Part shown: positions 1-6,881 of the stretch, piece after piece | How the letters are laid out: the number at the start of each line of letters is the position of its first letter | Numbering within the stretch: position 1 is the stretch's first letter | From: JAJYVT01 sp027339205 | Lineage (GTDB): Bacteria; Actinomycetota; Acidimicrobiia; Acidimicrobiales; RAAP-2 | Direction: 5' to 3' | Assembly: GCA_027339205.1 (NCBI GenBank) | Contig: DAHWOV010000082.1 | Location: 1-15,016 of the forward strand | Length of the DNA: 15,016 bases | Made by a program: the position numbers and the translations under genes | The notes under the pieces: generated by a model | What the model saw: the letters and a program-made list of their open reading frames with translations, nothing else | Told to the model about the DNA's origin: nothing | Database searches by the model: none

Positions 1-693
1 GGCGGCGAGAAGCTCGACGCGGCGCTCGACCGGTTTTCCCTCGACATCCGCGGTTCGGTGGTGCTCGACGCGGGCGCGTCGACGGGGGGGTTCACCGACT
101 GCCTGATCCGGCGCGGGGCGGCGCTCGTGGCCGCCCTGGACGTCGGTCACGGGCAGCTCGACCCGCGCCTGCGGGCGGACGAGCACGTGGTCGTGCTCGA
201 GCGCACCAACATCCGCACGCTCCGTCCGCCCGCGCTCGCCGCGGCGCTCGGCGCAGAGCACGTGCCGGTGGACGCGGTGACCGCGGACCTCTCCTTCATC
301 TCGCTGCGCGCGGCGATCCCGGTGCTGGCGGGACCGATCGTGCGGGCGGGGGGGTCGCTGGTCCTGCTCGTCAAGCCGCAGTTCGAGGTCGGAAGGGCCG
401 AGGCGTCACGCACGAAGGGGGTGGTGCGCGACCCGGAGCTGTGGCTCGGCGCGTTGCGGGCGGTGGCATCGTCGCTCGTCGGGTCCAAAGCGGCCATCAT
501 GGACGCCATGCGGTCGCCGGTCACGGGCGCGTCGGGCAACACCGAGTTCTTCGTGCACGCCGTCGCGCACACGGGCAGTGCAGGCGGGGGCAGTGCAGGC
601 GCGGGCAGGGCAGGCGCGGGCGGTCCGGACGTGACGCTCCCCGACGAGGTCGAGCGGGTCCTGCGCCAGGCGCTGGCCGCCGCGCCGAGGTAG
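1..693 (+). CDS. tlyA: TlyA-family rRNA 2'-O-methyltransferase (5' end missing)
   Basis: The product is an SAM-dependent ribose methyltransferase; characterised TlyA proteins methylate 16S and 23S rRNA cytidines. The reading frame is open from base 1, so the start and the N-terminal S4-like RNA-binding domain lie upstream of the window. The 230 visible residues hold the FtsJ-like Rossmann domain. The SAM motif DAGASTGGFTD is at about visible residues 22-32. D96 (in ADLSF), K125 (in LVKPQFEVG) and E182 (in NTEFF) match three members of the expected K-D-K-E catalytic tetrad. A Gly/Ala-rich tail made from a 15-bp DNA repeat follows the catalytic domain and is unusual for the family. nadK starts 11 bases after the stop, probably in the same transcript, as in mycobacteria. 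Identity is secure; the site specificity on rRNA is inferred from the family. Confidence 0.93.
   Translation, partial: GGEKLDAALDRFSLDIRGSVVLDAGASTGGFTDCLIRRGAALVAALDVGHGQLDPRLRADEHVVVLERTNIRTLRPPALAAALGAEHVPVDAVTADLSFISLRAAIPVLAGPIVRAGGSLVLLVKPQFEVGRAEASRTKGVVRDPELWLGALRAVASSLVGSKAAIMDAMRSPVTGASGNTEFFVHAVAHTGSAGGGSAGAGRAGAGGPDVTLPDEVERVLRQALAAAPR
573..617 (+). repeat. 15-bp tandem repeat (3 copies) inside tlyA
   Basis: Three head-to-tail units of the form GGGCAGTGCAGGCGG cover 573-587, 588-602 and 603-617, with one or two substitutions per copy. The unit is five codons long and keeps the frame. It encodes a Gly/Ser/Ala/Arg linker near the TlyA C-terminus, after the conserved NTEFFVHA strand. 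The copy number could vary between strains without disrupting the enzyme. Confidence 0.85.
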
Positions 694-704
694 GGGCGGC
701 ACCC

Positions 705-1622
705 GTGGCCCACGTCGTCCTCCTCGTGAACCCCGCGCGGCCCGACGCAGCCCGCCTCGCCTCGGAGACCGCGGAGTGGCTGGCGCACCGGCATCACGAG
801 GCGCGCGTCCTGCAGCTCGCGCCCGCGGAGCGGGCCGAGGGGCACGTCCCGGCGGGCGAGCTCTCGGGCGTCGACCTCTCCGAGGCCGACCTCGCGGTGA
901 GCCTCGGCGGAGACGGCACGTTCCTCCGGCTGGTCCCCCTCGCCTACCGCGCCAAGGTGCCGGTGCTCGGCGTCAACTTCGGCCGCCTCGGGTACCTGCT
1001 CCAGGTCGAGCCGCAGGGGCTGTTCGAGACGCTCGAGCGCGCACTGGCGGGCGACGCGACGGTGGAGGACTGCCTCGTGCTCGCGGTGACCGTCACCGGC
1101 GGGCTCACCCAGGCCGACGGCGACGACCGTTCCCTCGAGGGCGACGGCGTGGTGTGCGCCGAGGGCGAACGCTGGTGGGTCGCGCTGAACGAGATGGTCG
1201 TGGAGAAGACGGTCCCCGGGCACATGGTCTCGCTCGCCACCGCGGTGGACGGCGAGGAGTTCGTCTCCTACAAGGCGGACGGCGTGATGGTCGCGTCGCC
1301 GACCGGGTCGACGGCCTACAACCTGTCGGCCGGCGGCCCCGTGCTCGCGCCCCACATCCCCGCGATGGTGATGACGCCCGTCGCCCCCCATCTCGCCATC
1401 GACCGGAGCCTCGTGCTCCGGGCCGACCAGGAGGCGTCCGTGACCGTGCTGCCGCCGCGGCCGGCAGTCCTCGTCGTGGACGGGCGGGAGGCGGGACGGC
1501 TCCAGCCCTACGCCGAGGTCGCCTGCCGGGTCGCGCCGGGGTGGCTGCGGGTGGTGTGCGGGACCGATCGGAAGTTCGCAGGGAGGTTGCGGCGCGCGAT
1601 CACCAGGGGCGTCGCCGAGTGA
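705..1622 (+). CDS. nadK: NAD kinase (ATP/polyphosphate-dependent)
   Basis: NAD kinase phosphorylates NAD+ to NADP+ in the cytoplasm and is the only route to NADP. The 305-residue product has all the family signatures: GGDGTF at residues 68-73, the VNFGRLGYL segment at 90-98, ALNE at 160-163, and the long block KADGVMVASPTGSTAYNLSAGGP at about 190-212, where D192 is expected to contact NAD. GTG 705 was chosen because the family N-terminus (a beta strand of the form VVLLVNP) begins right there and AGGTAGGGG lies just upstream. The frame also runs open upstream through tlyA, but that part is a shadow. A slightly enlarged acidic loop (about residues 131-156) precedes ALNE. The gene lies between tlyA and recN, as in M. 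tuberculosis. Confidence 0.95.
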   Translation: MAHVVLLVNPARPDAARLASETAEWLAHRHHEARVLQLAPAERAEGHVPAGELSGVDLSEADLAVSLGGDGTFLRLVPLAYRAKVPVLGVNFGRLGYLLQVEPQGLFETLERALAGDATVEDCLVLAVTVTGGLTQADGDDRSLEGDGVVCAEGERWWVALNEMVVEKTVPGHMVSLATAVDGEEFVSYKADGVMVASPTGSTAYNLSAGGPVLAPHIPAMVMTPVAPHLAIDRSLVLRADQEASVTVLPPRPAVLVVDGREAGRLQPYAEVACRVAPGWLRVVCGTDRKFAGRLRRAITRGVAE

Positions 1623-1629
1623 CGGCGGG

Positions 1630-3387
1630 GTGCCGGCCGGCGCGGTGCTGACCGAGCTCCACGTCCGCGACCTCGGGGTCATCGGCGACCTCACGCTCGC
1701 TCTCGGCCCCGGCATGACCGCCGTCACCGGCGAGACCGGCGCAGGCAAGACCCTCGTGGTCCACGCCCTCGCGCTCGTCCTCGGCGGGCGCGCCGCGCCG
1801 GGCCTCGTGCGTGCGGGCGCGCGAGAGGCGCTCGTCGAGGCGCGCTTCGAGACGGACGGGACCGAGCTGATCCTCGCCCGGAGCGTGCCGGCGTCGGGGC
1901 GCTCGAGGGCCTGGGTGGACGGCCGCATGGCGCCCGCCGGCGCGCTGGGCGAGCTGGGCGAGGGGCTCGTCGACATCCACGGCCAGCACGACCAGCAGTC
2001 GCTCCTCACCGTCGTGGGCCAGCGCGCCGCGCTCGACGCCTACTGCAAGAGCGACCTCGCGCCGCTGGCGTCGGCCCGCGCCGCGCTGCACCAGATCCAA
2101 GCGCGGCTCGGCGCGCTCGGCGGCGACGAGCGCGAGCGCGCCCGGCGCATGGACCTGCTCCGCTACCAGGTCGCGGAGATCGACGCCGCGTGCATCGGCG
2201 ACCCCGGAGAGGACGAGGCGCTCGCCGCCGAAGAGCAGCGGCTCGCAGAGATGAGCGCGATACGCGTTGGGGCGGCGGAGGCGTTGGGCGCGTTGGTGGG
2301 GGCGGATGGCATCGGCGGCATCGACGGCGGGCTCGGTGGCGGCATCGGCGGCGGGCTTGGTGGTGGGCTCGGTGGTGGGCTTGGTGGTGGCGTCGACGGC
2401 ATCGACGGCGGGGCGTCGGGGCGGATCGGCAGCGCCATCGCCGCGCTCTTTCGGCACCACGCGCTCGAGCCGTTGGCCCGTCGCCTCCAGGGGGTGGGCG
2501 CAGAGCTCGACGACGTTGCCGGCGAGCTGCGCCGAATCGTCGAGACCTGGGAGGAGGATCCCGCGCGGCTCGAGGAGGTCCAGGCGCGCCGGAGGCTCCT
2601 TCGCGACCTGCACCGCAAGTACGGCGAGACGCTCGCCGACGTGGTCGGGTTCGGGGAAGAGGCGCGCGCGGACCTGCAGGCGCTCGAGCGCCAGGATGCC
2701 GAAGCGGCTGCCCTCGACGCGCGTCGGGGCGACGCCGAGCAGGCGGTGCGCGAGGCCGAGCGCCAGCTTCGCGACGTGCGCGCCGCGGGCGCGCCCGCCC
2801 TCGGGGCCGCGGTGACCGAGCGGCTCAGAGCGCTCGCCATGCCCGGCGCCGAGCTGCGCGTCAGCGTCGGGGAGGACGGGGCGGGCGACGCCGTCCAGTT
2901 CCTTCTGGCGGCCAACCGCGGGGAGCCGCCGCAGCCCCTCGGGCGCGTCGCGTCGGGCGGCGAGCTCGCCAGGACGATGCTGGCCCTGCGCCTCGTCGTC
3001 GAGGGCGGCGCGCCGACCATGCTCTTCGACGAAGTCGACGCCGGCGTGGGCGGCACCGCCGCGCTCGCGCTCGCCCGGGCGCTTCAAGACGTGGCCGCCC
3101 GGCGCCAGGTGCTCGTCGTGACCCACCTCCCCCAGGTGGCCGCCTTCGCCGATCGGCAGATCGCGGTCCGAAAGCACGTCGGACGCGACGGCCGCGCCCT
3201 GACGGCGGCCGAGGAGCTCAGCTCCGAGGCGAGGGTGGTCGAGCTGTCGCGCATGCTCTCGGGCCACCCAGACAGCCCGACGGCCCGGGCGCACGCAGAG
3301 GAGCTGCTCGCCCTCGGCGCGGCGTCCACCACGGGGGGAGCACGGCCGGGCTCGGCGTCCACCACCGAAGGCGCCCGGCGCGACTAG
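1630..3387 (+). CDS. recN: DNA repair protein RecN (SMC-like ATPase)
   Basis: RecN is a cohesin-like ATPase that acts in double-strand-break repair. The 585 residues show an ABC head split by a coiled coil: Walker A GETGAGKT (34-41), the RecN motif DIHGQHDQQSLL (115-126), helical arms (about 145-222 and 265-400), the ABC signature in ASGGELARTMLALRLV (441-456), Walker B TMLFDEVDAGVGG (463-475) and the switch histidine in VVTHLPQVAAFAD (497-509). A Gly-rich insertion at about 224-264 interrupts the arm where other RecNs have only a short loop. Start: GTG 1630 lies 7 bases after nadK. GTG 1645 is an equal alternative, giving an N-terminus MLTELHVRDLGVI that matches the family better. Neither has a strong ribosome-binding site, so translation is probably coupled to nadK. 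The tail after about residue 562 is low-complexity. Confidence 0.95.
   Translation: MPAGAVLTELHVRDLGVIGDLTLALGPGMTAVTGETGAGKTLVVHALALVLGGRAAPGLVRAGAREALVEARFETDGTELILARSVPASGRSRAWVDGRMAPAGALGELGEGLVDIHGQHDQQSLLTVVGQRAALDAYCKSDLAPLASARAALHQIQARLGALGGDERERARRMDLLRYQVAEIDAACIGDPGEDEALAAEEQRLAEMSAIRVGAAEALGALVGADGIGGIDGGLGGGIGGGLGGGLGGGLGGGVDGIDGGASGRIGSAIAALFRHHALEPLARRLQGVGAELDDVAGELRRIVETWEEDPARLEEVQARRRLLRDLHRKYGETLADVVGFGEEARADLQALERQDAEAAALDARRGDAEQAVREAERQLRDVRAAGAPALGAAVTERLRALAMPGAELRVSVGEDGAGDAVQFLLAANRGEPPQPLGRVASGGELARTMLALRLVVEGGAPTMLFDEVDAGVGGTAALALARALQDVAARRQVLVVTHLPQVAAFADRQIAVRKHVGRDGRALTAAEELSSEARVVELSRMLSGHPDSPTARAHAEELLALGAASTTGGARPGSASTTEGARRD
2329..2388 (+). repeat. 12-bp tandem repeat (5 units) inside recN
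   Basis: Five head-to-tail 12-bp units of the form GGGCTTGGTGGT (variants GGGCTCGGTGGC and GGCATCGGCGGC) run from 2329 to 2388 and encode (G-L/I-G-G)5. A second element, GGCATCGACGGCGGG, flanks the array at 2317-2331 and 2398-2412. The unit length keeps the frame. The units encode an about 40-residue glycine-rich loop within the coiled-coil part of RecN. Confidence 0.88.
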
Positions 3388-3390
3388 CGT

Positions 3391-3540
3391 GTGGCGGTGC
3401 ACCTCCTCGTCCGAGGGCTGGGCCGCGTCCGGAGTGTCAGCGGCGGGCAGCGCGGGGTGCACCCCTCACCACCCAGCGCGGGCGTGAGACGCGCGTCGTC
3501 GGGGCCGGGGACGCCCCAGGAGGAGGTCGCGAACCAGTGA
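3391..3540 (+). CDS. Possible small ORF (49 aa) filling the recN-pyrG gap
   Basis: This frame opens with GTG 3 bases after the recN stop and stays open to TGA 3538-3540. That stop overlaps the pyrG start as GTGA (3537-3540). The predicted peptide begins MAVHLLVRGLGRVRSVSG and is rich in R, G, S and P. It has no recognisable domain, signal peptide or membrane segment. For: it fills the gap almost exactly, has a stop/start overlap of the kind used for translational coupling, and its third codon positions are about 90% G/C while second positions are clearly lower. Against: at this GC content a 50-codon open frame is common by chance, there is no ribosome-binding site before the GTG, and the peptide is low-complexity. 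It contains the perfect palindrome GGGGTGCACCCC (3454-3465). It may be only a leader region. Confidence 0.25.
   Translation: MAVHLLVRGLGRVRSVSGGQRGVHPSPPSAGVRRASSGPGTPQEEVANQ
3518..3526 (+). promoter_or_regulatory. Strong ribosome-binding site of pyrG
   Basis: AGGAGGAGG ends 10 bases before GTG 3537 and is the best Shine-Dalgarno sequence in the first half of the window. It fixes the pyrG start, since the same frame is open far upstream through recN. Confidence 0.85.
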
Positions 3541-5189
3541 GCAAGTTTGTGTTCGTCACCGGCGGTGTCTCGAGCTCGCTCGGCAAGGGGCTCACCGCGT
3601 CGTCGCTCGGCAGGCTGCTCAAGTGCCGCGGGCTGAAGGTCACGATGTGCAAGCTCGACCCGTACATCAACGTCGACCCCGGCACGATGAACCCCGGAGA
3701 GCACGGCGAGGTCTTCGTCACCGAGGACGGCGGAGAGACCGACCTCGACCTCGGCCACTACGAGCGCTTCATCGACGAGAGCTTGAACCGCAACTCCAAC
3801 ACGACCACGGGATCGATCTACTCGACGGTGATCTCCAAGGAGCGGCGCGGCGACTACCTGGGCAAGACCGTGCAGGTGATCCCGCACGTCACTGACGAGA
3901 TCAAAGGCCGCGTGATGCGCTTGGCCGGCGAGGAGGTCGACGTGGTGATCGTGGAGATCGGCGGCACCGTGGGCGACATCGAGATCGTCCCCTACGTCGA
4001 GGCGATCCGGCAGTTCCGCAGGGACGTGGGCCGACAGAACGTGTGCTACGTCCACCTCACCCTCGTGCCCTACCTCGCGCCCTCGGGGGAGCAGAAGACC
4101 AAGCCCACCCAGCACTCGGTCACCGAGCTGCGGAGCCGGGGCATCCAGCCCGACGTCATCGTCTGTCGGAGCGACAAGGACATCTCCGACGCCTTGAAGC
4201 GCAAGATCTCGCTCCTCTGCGACGTGCCGATCGACGCGGTGATCTCCGCCATCGACGCGGAGAGCATCTACGAGATCCCGCTGGTGCTGCACGAAGAGGG
4301 CCTCGACGCGGTGGTCTGCGGGATCCTCGGGCTCGACCCCGACGCGCACCCGATCGCGCTCGGGGACTGGGAGCGGCTGGTGCACCGGGTCCGGACGGCT
4401 GAGCGGACCGTGCGCATCGGCGTCGTAGGCAAGTACGTGAACCTGCCGGACGCCTACCTCTCGGTCGTCGAGGCGCTGCGCCACGCGGGGTTCCACCACG
4501 GCGTGCAGGTCCAGCTCGAGTGGATCGACGCCGAGATGGTGCCCGACCTCGTGCCGTCCGAGCGGCTCTCCGAGCTCGACGGCATCGTGATCCCTGGAGG
4601 GTTCGGCGAGCGGGGGATCGAGGGGATGGTGACCGGGGCCAGGTACGCCCGCGAGCACGCGATCCCGTGCCTGGGTCTCTGCCTCGGGCTGCAGGTCATG
4701 GTGGTGGAGGCGGCGCGCCACCTGGCGCACCTCGAGGGCGCCAACTCCCGGGAGTTCGACTCGAGGACGCCGCACCCCGTGATCGACCTCATGCCCGACC
4801 AGGCGGGCGTCGTGGACAAGGGGGGCACGATGCGGCTCGGGGCCTACCCGGCGATGCTCGCTCCCGGCTCCCAGGTCGAAGCGATCTACGGCGCGAGCGC
4901 GGTGACCGAGCGCCACCGCCACCGCTATGAGGTGAACTCCCGCTACCGGGCCCGCCTCGAGGCCGCGGGGCTCCGCTGTTCGGGCACCTCGCCCGACGAC
5001 CGGCTGGTCGAGTTCATCGAGCTCCCAGGGCATCCCTACTGGATCGGGACGCAGGCCCACCCCGAGTTCAAGAGCCGCCCGGACCGGCCGCACCCGCTCT
5101 TCCGCGCGCTCGTCGGTGCGGCCCTCGAGCGCGCGGAGGGCCGCGAGCCGCGCCTCATCGACATCGGCGATCTCGACTCCGTCGCCTGA
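3537..5189 (+). CDS. pyrG: CTP synthase (glutamine-hydrolysing)
   Basis: CTP synthase makes CTP from UTP, ATP and glutamine in the last step of pyrimidine nucleotide synthesis. The 550-residue product has the usual length and both domains. The N-terminal synthetase domain starts MSKFVFVTGGVSSSLGKG, with the P-loop lysine at K17, followed by the conserved KLDPYINVDPGTMNP and GEVFVTEDGGETDLDLGHYERF blocks. The C-terminal class I glutamine amidotransferase domain has the oxyanion region PGGFGERG, the nucleophile C382 in CLGLCLGLQ, and H508/E510 in AHPEFKSRP. All catalytic residues are intact. The GTG start is set by a strong upstream Shine-Dalgarno and the family N-terminus. The NUDIX gene follows after 3 bases, so the two are probably co-translated. 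In M. tuberculosis pyrG is also followed by a NUDIX gene and xerD. Confidence 0.97.
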   Translation: MSKFVFVTGGVSSSLGKGLTASSLGRLLKCRGLKVTMCKLDPYINVDPGTMNPGEHGEVFVTEDGGETDLDLGHYERFIDESLNRNSNTTTGSIYSTVISKERRGDYLGKTVQVIPHVTDEIKGRVMRLAGEEVDVVIVEIGGTVGDIEIVPYVEAIRQFRRDVGRQNVCYVHLTLVPYLAPSGEQKTKPTQHSVTELRSRGIQPDVIVCRSDKDISDALKRKISLLCDVPIDAVISAIDAESIYEIPLVLHEEGLDAVVCGILGLDPDAHPIALGDWERLVHRVRTAERTVRIGVVGKYVNLPDAYLSVVEALRHAGFHHGVQVQLEWIDAEMVPDLVPSERLSELDGIVIPGGFGERGIEGMVTGARYAREHAIPCLGLCLGLQVMVVEAARHLAHLEGANSREFDSRTPHPVIDLMPDQAGVVDKGGTMRLGAYPAMLAPGSQVEAIYGASAVTERHRHRYEVNSRYRARLEAAGLRCSGTSPDDRLVEFIELPGHPYWIGTQAHPEFKSRPDRPHPLFRALVGAALERAEGREPRLIDIGDLDSVA

Positions 5190-5192
5190 GCG

Positions 5193-5873
5193 GTGACGCC
5201 GTTGTCCGAGGGAGAGCCGCTCGAGGCGGAGTCGCTCGAGGCGATGCCGTCCGAGGGGGAGCCATCCGAGGCGGACCCGCTGCAGGGCTTCCGCCGCCTG
5301 GGCGGGCGGCCCCGGTTCGAGGGGCGGCTCTTTGCGGTCGAGACGGTCGCGTACGCGGACCCCGACGGCCACGAGATCACCCGCGACGTCGTGCGCCACC
5401 CCGGCGCGGTCTCGGTGGTCGCCGCCCACGGCGACGGCACGGTCACGCTCGTCCGACAGGTGCGCGTCGCTGTCGCCGCCGCGGTCCTCGAGGCGCCCGC
5501 GGGCACCCGCGATGTCGACGGAGAGCCGCCTGAGGTCACCGCGCGGCGCGAGCTCGAAGAGGAGGCAGGGCTCCGCGCGGCGCGCCTCGAGCGGCTCGGG
5601 TCGGTCTACAACTCGCCGGGCTACACCGACCAGCGCACGATCCTGTACCTCGCGACCGACCTGACGCCCGGCGAGACGCAACCCTCGGGAGCCGAGGAGC
5701 GCTGGATGACCACCGAGCGGATCGCGCTCTGCGACGTGGAGCGGCTCGTCGCCGATGGGCGCCTCCTCGACGCGACCACGATCGCGGGGCTCCTCCTCGC
5801 CAGGCACGCGCTCGGTCACGGGAAGCCCGTCCAGGAAGGCTCCGCGGTGAGCGTGCAAGAGGCTCCGCGGTGA
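5193..5873 (+). CDS. NUDIX hydrolase, ADP-ribose pyrophosphatase type
   Basis: The product probably hydrolyses ADP-ribose or a related nucleoside diphosphate derivative to AMP and a sugar phosphate. The 226 residues carry a NUDIX box from G104 to L127 (E111, then RELEEEAGL at 119-127). Its spacing has one extra residue between the first Gly and Glu, as I recall for the mycobacterial homologue Rv1700. The SPGYTDQ segment (141-147) after the box is also typical of ADP-ribose pyrophosphatases. The first about 30 residues are an acidic Glu/Ser/Pro tract made by a DNA repeat and not part of the fold. ATG 5244 (M18) is a possible alternative start that removes half of it. The last residues (VSVQEAPR) come from the 23-bp repeat at the xerD junction. 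Substrate specificity is inferred. Confidence 0.88.
   Translation: MTPLSEGEPLEAESLEAMPSEGEPSEADPLQGFRRLGGRPRFEGRLFAVETVAYADPDGHEITRDVVRHPGAVSVVAAHGDGTVTLVRQVRVAVAAAVLEAPAGTRDVDGEPPEVTARRELEEEAGLRAARLERLGSVYNSPGYTDQRTILYLATDLTPGETQPSGAEERWMTTERIALCDVERLVADGRLLDATTIAGLLLARHALGHGKPVQEGSAVSVQEAPR
5205..5275 (+). repeat. Imperfect 26-bp direct repeat at the NUDIX N-terminus
   Basis: Two 26-bp copies, 5205-5230 and 5250-5275, begin TCCGAGGG(A/G)GAGCC and end CGAGGCGGA, 45 bases apart. A shorter related piece (TCGCTCGAGGCG) lies between them. They encode the acidic low-complexity tract SEGEPLEAESLEAMPSEGEP. The spacing is a whole number of codons. Confidence 0.75.
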
Positions 5874-5906
5874 GCGTGCAAGAGGTTCCGCGGTGAGCGT
5901 GCTCGG
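5838..5906 (+). repeat. 23-bp tandem repeat (3 copies) spanning the NUDIX stop and xerD start
   Basis: Copies lie at 5838-5860 and 5861-5883 (identical) and 5884-5906 (diverging near its end). Each carries AAGAGG or AAGG followed by CCGCGGTGAGCGTG, that is, a ribosome-binding site, a GTG and its following codons. Because 23 is not a multiple of 3, the GTG falls in a different frame in each copy: 5847 is in the NUDIX frame, 5870 overlaps the NUDIX stop, and 5893 is the xerD start. Confidence 0.92.
5870..5896 (+). CDS. Eight-codon coupling mini-ORF between the NUDIX gene and xerD
   Basis: GTG 5870 overlaps the NUDIX stop as GTGA (5870-5873). Its frame reads MSVQEVPR and ends at TGA 5894-5896, which overlaps the xerD GTG 5893 again as GTGA. 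The AAGG element in copy 1 (about 5858-5863) provides a ribosome-binding site. It is probably the by-product of the repeat triplication, acting at most as a re-initiation bridge; no peptide function is proposed. Confidence 0.3.
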   Translation: MSVQEVPR

Positions 5907-6840
5907 CGCTCCGCTCAGCGCGGCGTCAGAGGAGTTCCTGTCCTGGCTGGTGGTCGAGCGTGGCCGCGCCGCCAACACGGTCACCTCCTACCGGCGGGAC
6001 CTCGTGCGCTACGAGGCGGCGCTCGCTGCCTGGGGCCGCACCCCGCTCGACGCCGCGCCCGGCGACCTCGAGCGCTACGTCGCGGGCCTCCGGGCGGGCG
6101 GGCGCAGCCCGGCGTCGGTCGCGCGGGCAGTGTCGACGCTCCGCGGCCTTCACCGCTTCCTCCTCGACGAGGGCACGGCGGAGACGGATCCGACCGAGTC
6201 GCTCGAGGCCGGCCGGCTGCCCGTGCGCCTGCCCAAGGCGCTCCCCGAAGCCGACGTCGCGCGCGTCCTGGAGGGGGTCTCGGGCGACGACGCGACCTCG
6301 CGGCGCGACCGCGCGCTGCTCGAGCTCCTCTACGGCACCGGGGCACGCGTGTCGGAGGCCGTCGGGCTGAACCTCACCGACCTTGCGGGCGACGAGGGGC
6401 TGGTCCGGCTCTACGGCAAGGGCTCGAAGGAGCGGCTGGTGCCGCTCGGGCGCCACGCCGCGCAGGCGCTCACCCGGTGGCTCGAGCCGGGAGGCCGGGA
6501 CGTCTTCTCCCCGGCGCGCTGGCGCCGCAAGGGCGACGCCGAGGCGGTCTTCTTGAACACGCGGGGGAGCAGGCTGTCGCGCCAGGGCGCGTTTGGGGTG
6601 GTCCGCCAGCGGGGTGCGGCGGCCGGGGTCGTGCTCGCCCCGCACGCGCTGCGCCACTCGTGCGCGACCCATCTCCTGGCCCACGGAGCGGACGTCCGGG
6701 TGGTCCAAGAGCTGCTCGGCCACGCGTCGGTGACCACGACCCAGCTGTACACGAAGGTGACGAGTGACCACCTGCGTGCCGCCTACGAAGCCGCCCACCC
6801 TCGGGCTCGCTTGCCGGCCGGCACGAGGGCGGCGGGGTAG
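5893..6840 (+). CDS. xerD: Tyrosine recombinase XerD (chromosome dimer resolution)
   Basis: This is a site-specific tyrosine recombinase; XerC/XerD resolve chromosome dimers at dif sites near the terminus. The 315-residue product has an N-terminal SAM-like core-binding domain (about 12-95) and a catalytic domain (about 115-300). All catalytic residues are visible: R152 (GARVSE), K176 (YGKGSKERLVPLG), H251 and R254 (HALRHS), H277 (LLGHAS) and the nucleophile Y286 (TQLYTK). The start at GTG 5893 lies in the third copy of a 23-bp repeat, with AAGAGG 5-10 bases upstream. Position after pyrG-NUDIX, as in M. tuberculosis, supports the housekeeping XerD over an integrase; no att site or phage gene is nearby. 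A lone XerC or XerA-type protein cannot be excluded. Confidence 0.9.
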   Translation: MSVLGAPLSAASEEFLSWLVVERGRAANTVTSYRRDLVRYEAALAAWGRTPLDAAPGDLERYVAGLRAGGRSPASVARAVSTLRGLHRFLLDEGTAETDPTESLEAGRLPVRLPKALPEADVARVLEGVSGDDATSRRDRALLELLYGTGARVSEAVGLNLTDLAGDEGLVRLYGKGSKERLVPLGRHAAQALTRWLEPGGRDVFSPARWRRKGDAEAVFLNTRGSRLSRQGAFGVVRQRGAAAGVVLAPHALRHSCATHLLAHGADVRVVQELLGHASVTTTQLYTKVTSDHLRAAYEAAHPRARLPAGTRAAG

Positions 6841-6881
6841 GTCGGGGCAGGTCGGGGCACCGGAGGCGCACCGGAGGGGCT
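6840..6881. repeat. Short tandem duplications in the xerD-to-DksA spacer
   Basis: GGTCGGGGCA occurs twice head to tail (6840-6849, 6850-6859), followed by two 11-bp near-copies CCGGAGG(C/G)GC(A/T) (6860-6870, 6871-6881). The rest of the spacer (6882-7014) is very GC-rich, with a perfect palindrome GGTCGCGACC (6940-6949) and a repeated GGGTCGC. I see no T-run terminator and no convincing gene in it. Confidence 0.6.

Noticed and set aside
441..704. Extended nadK N-terminus overlapping tlyA
   Set aside because: Shadow of tlyA; the NAD kinase family begins at 705.
147..2009. 620-codon open frame on the minus strand
   Set aside because: It lies antisense to tlyA, nadK and recN, is Arg/Pro/His-rich with no domain, and is the expected mirror of GC-rich codons.
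1600..3462. 620-codon minus-strand frame opposite recN
   Set aside because: Shadow of recN; its apparent repeats mirror the Gly-rich array and it has no start signals.
2190..3536. Long upstream extension of the pyrG frame
   Set aside because: It is an Arg-rich shadow of recN; the Shine-Dalgarno and family N-terminus place the start at 3537.
3384..5984. 866-codon minus-strand frame opposite pyrG and the NUDIX gene
   Set aside because: pyrG has full catalytic motifs on the plus strand; the antisense frame is low-complexity Arg/Asp/His/Val-rich.
5893..6840. Phage or island integrase with attachment site
   Set aside because: No tRNA, direct att repeats or phage genes nearby, and the order matches the housekeeping xerD locus.
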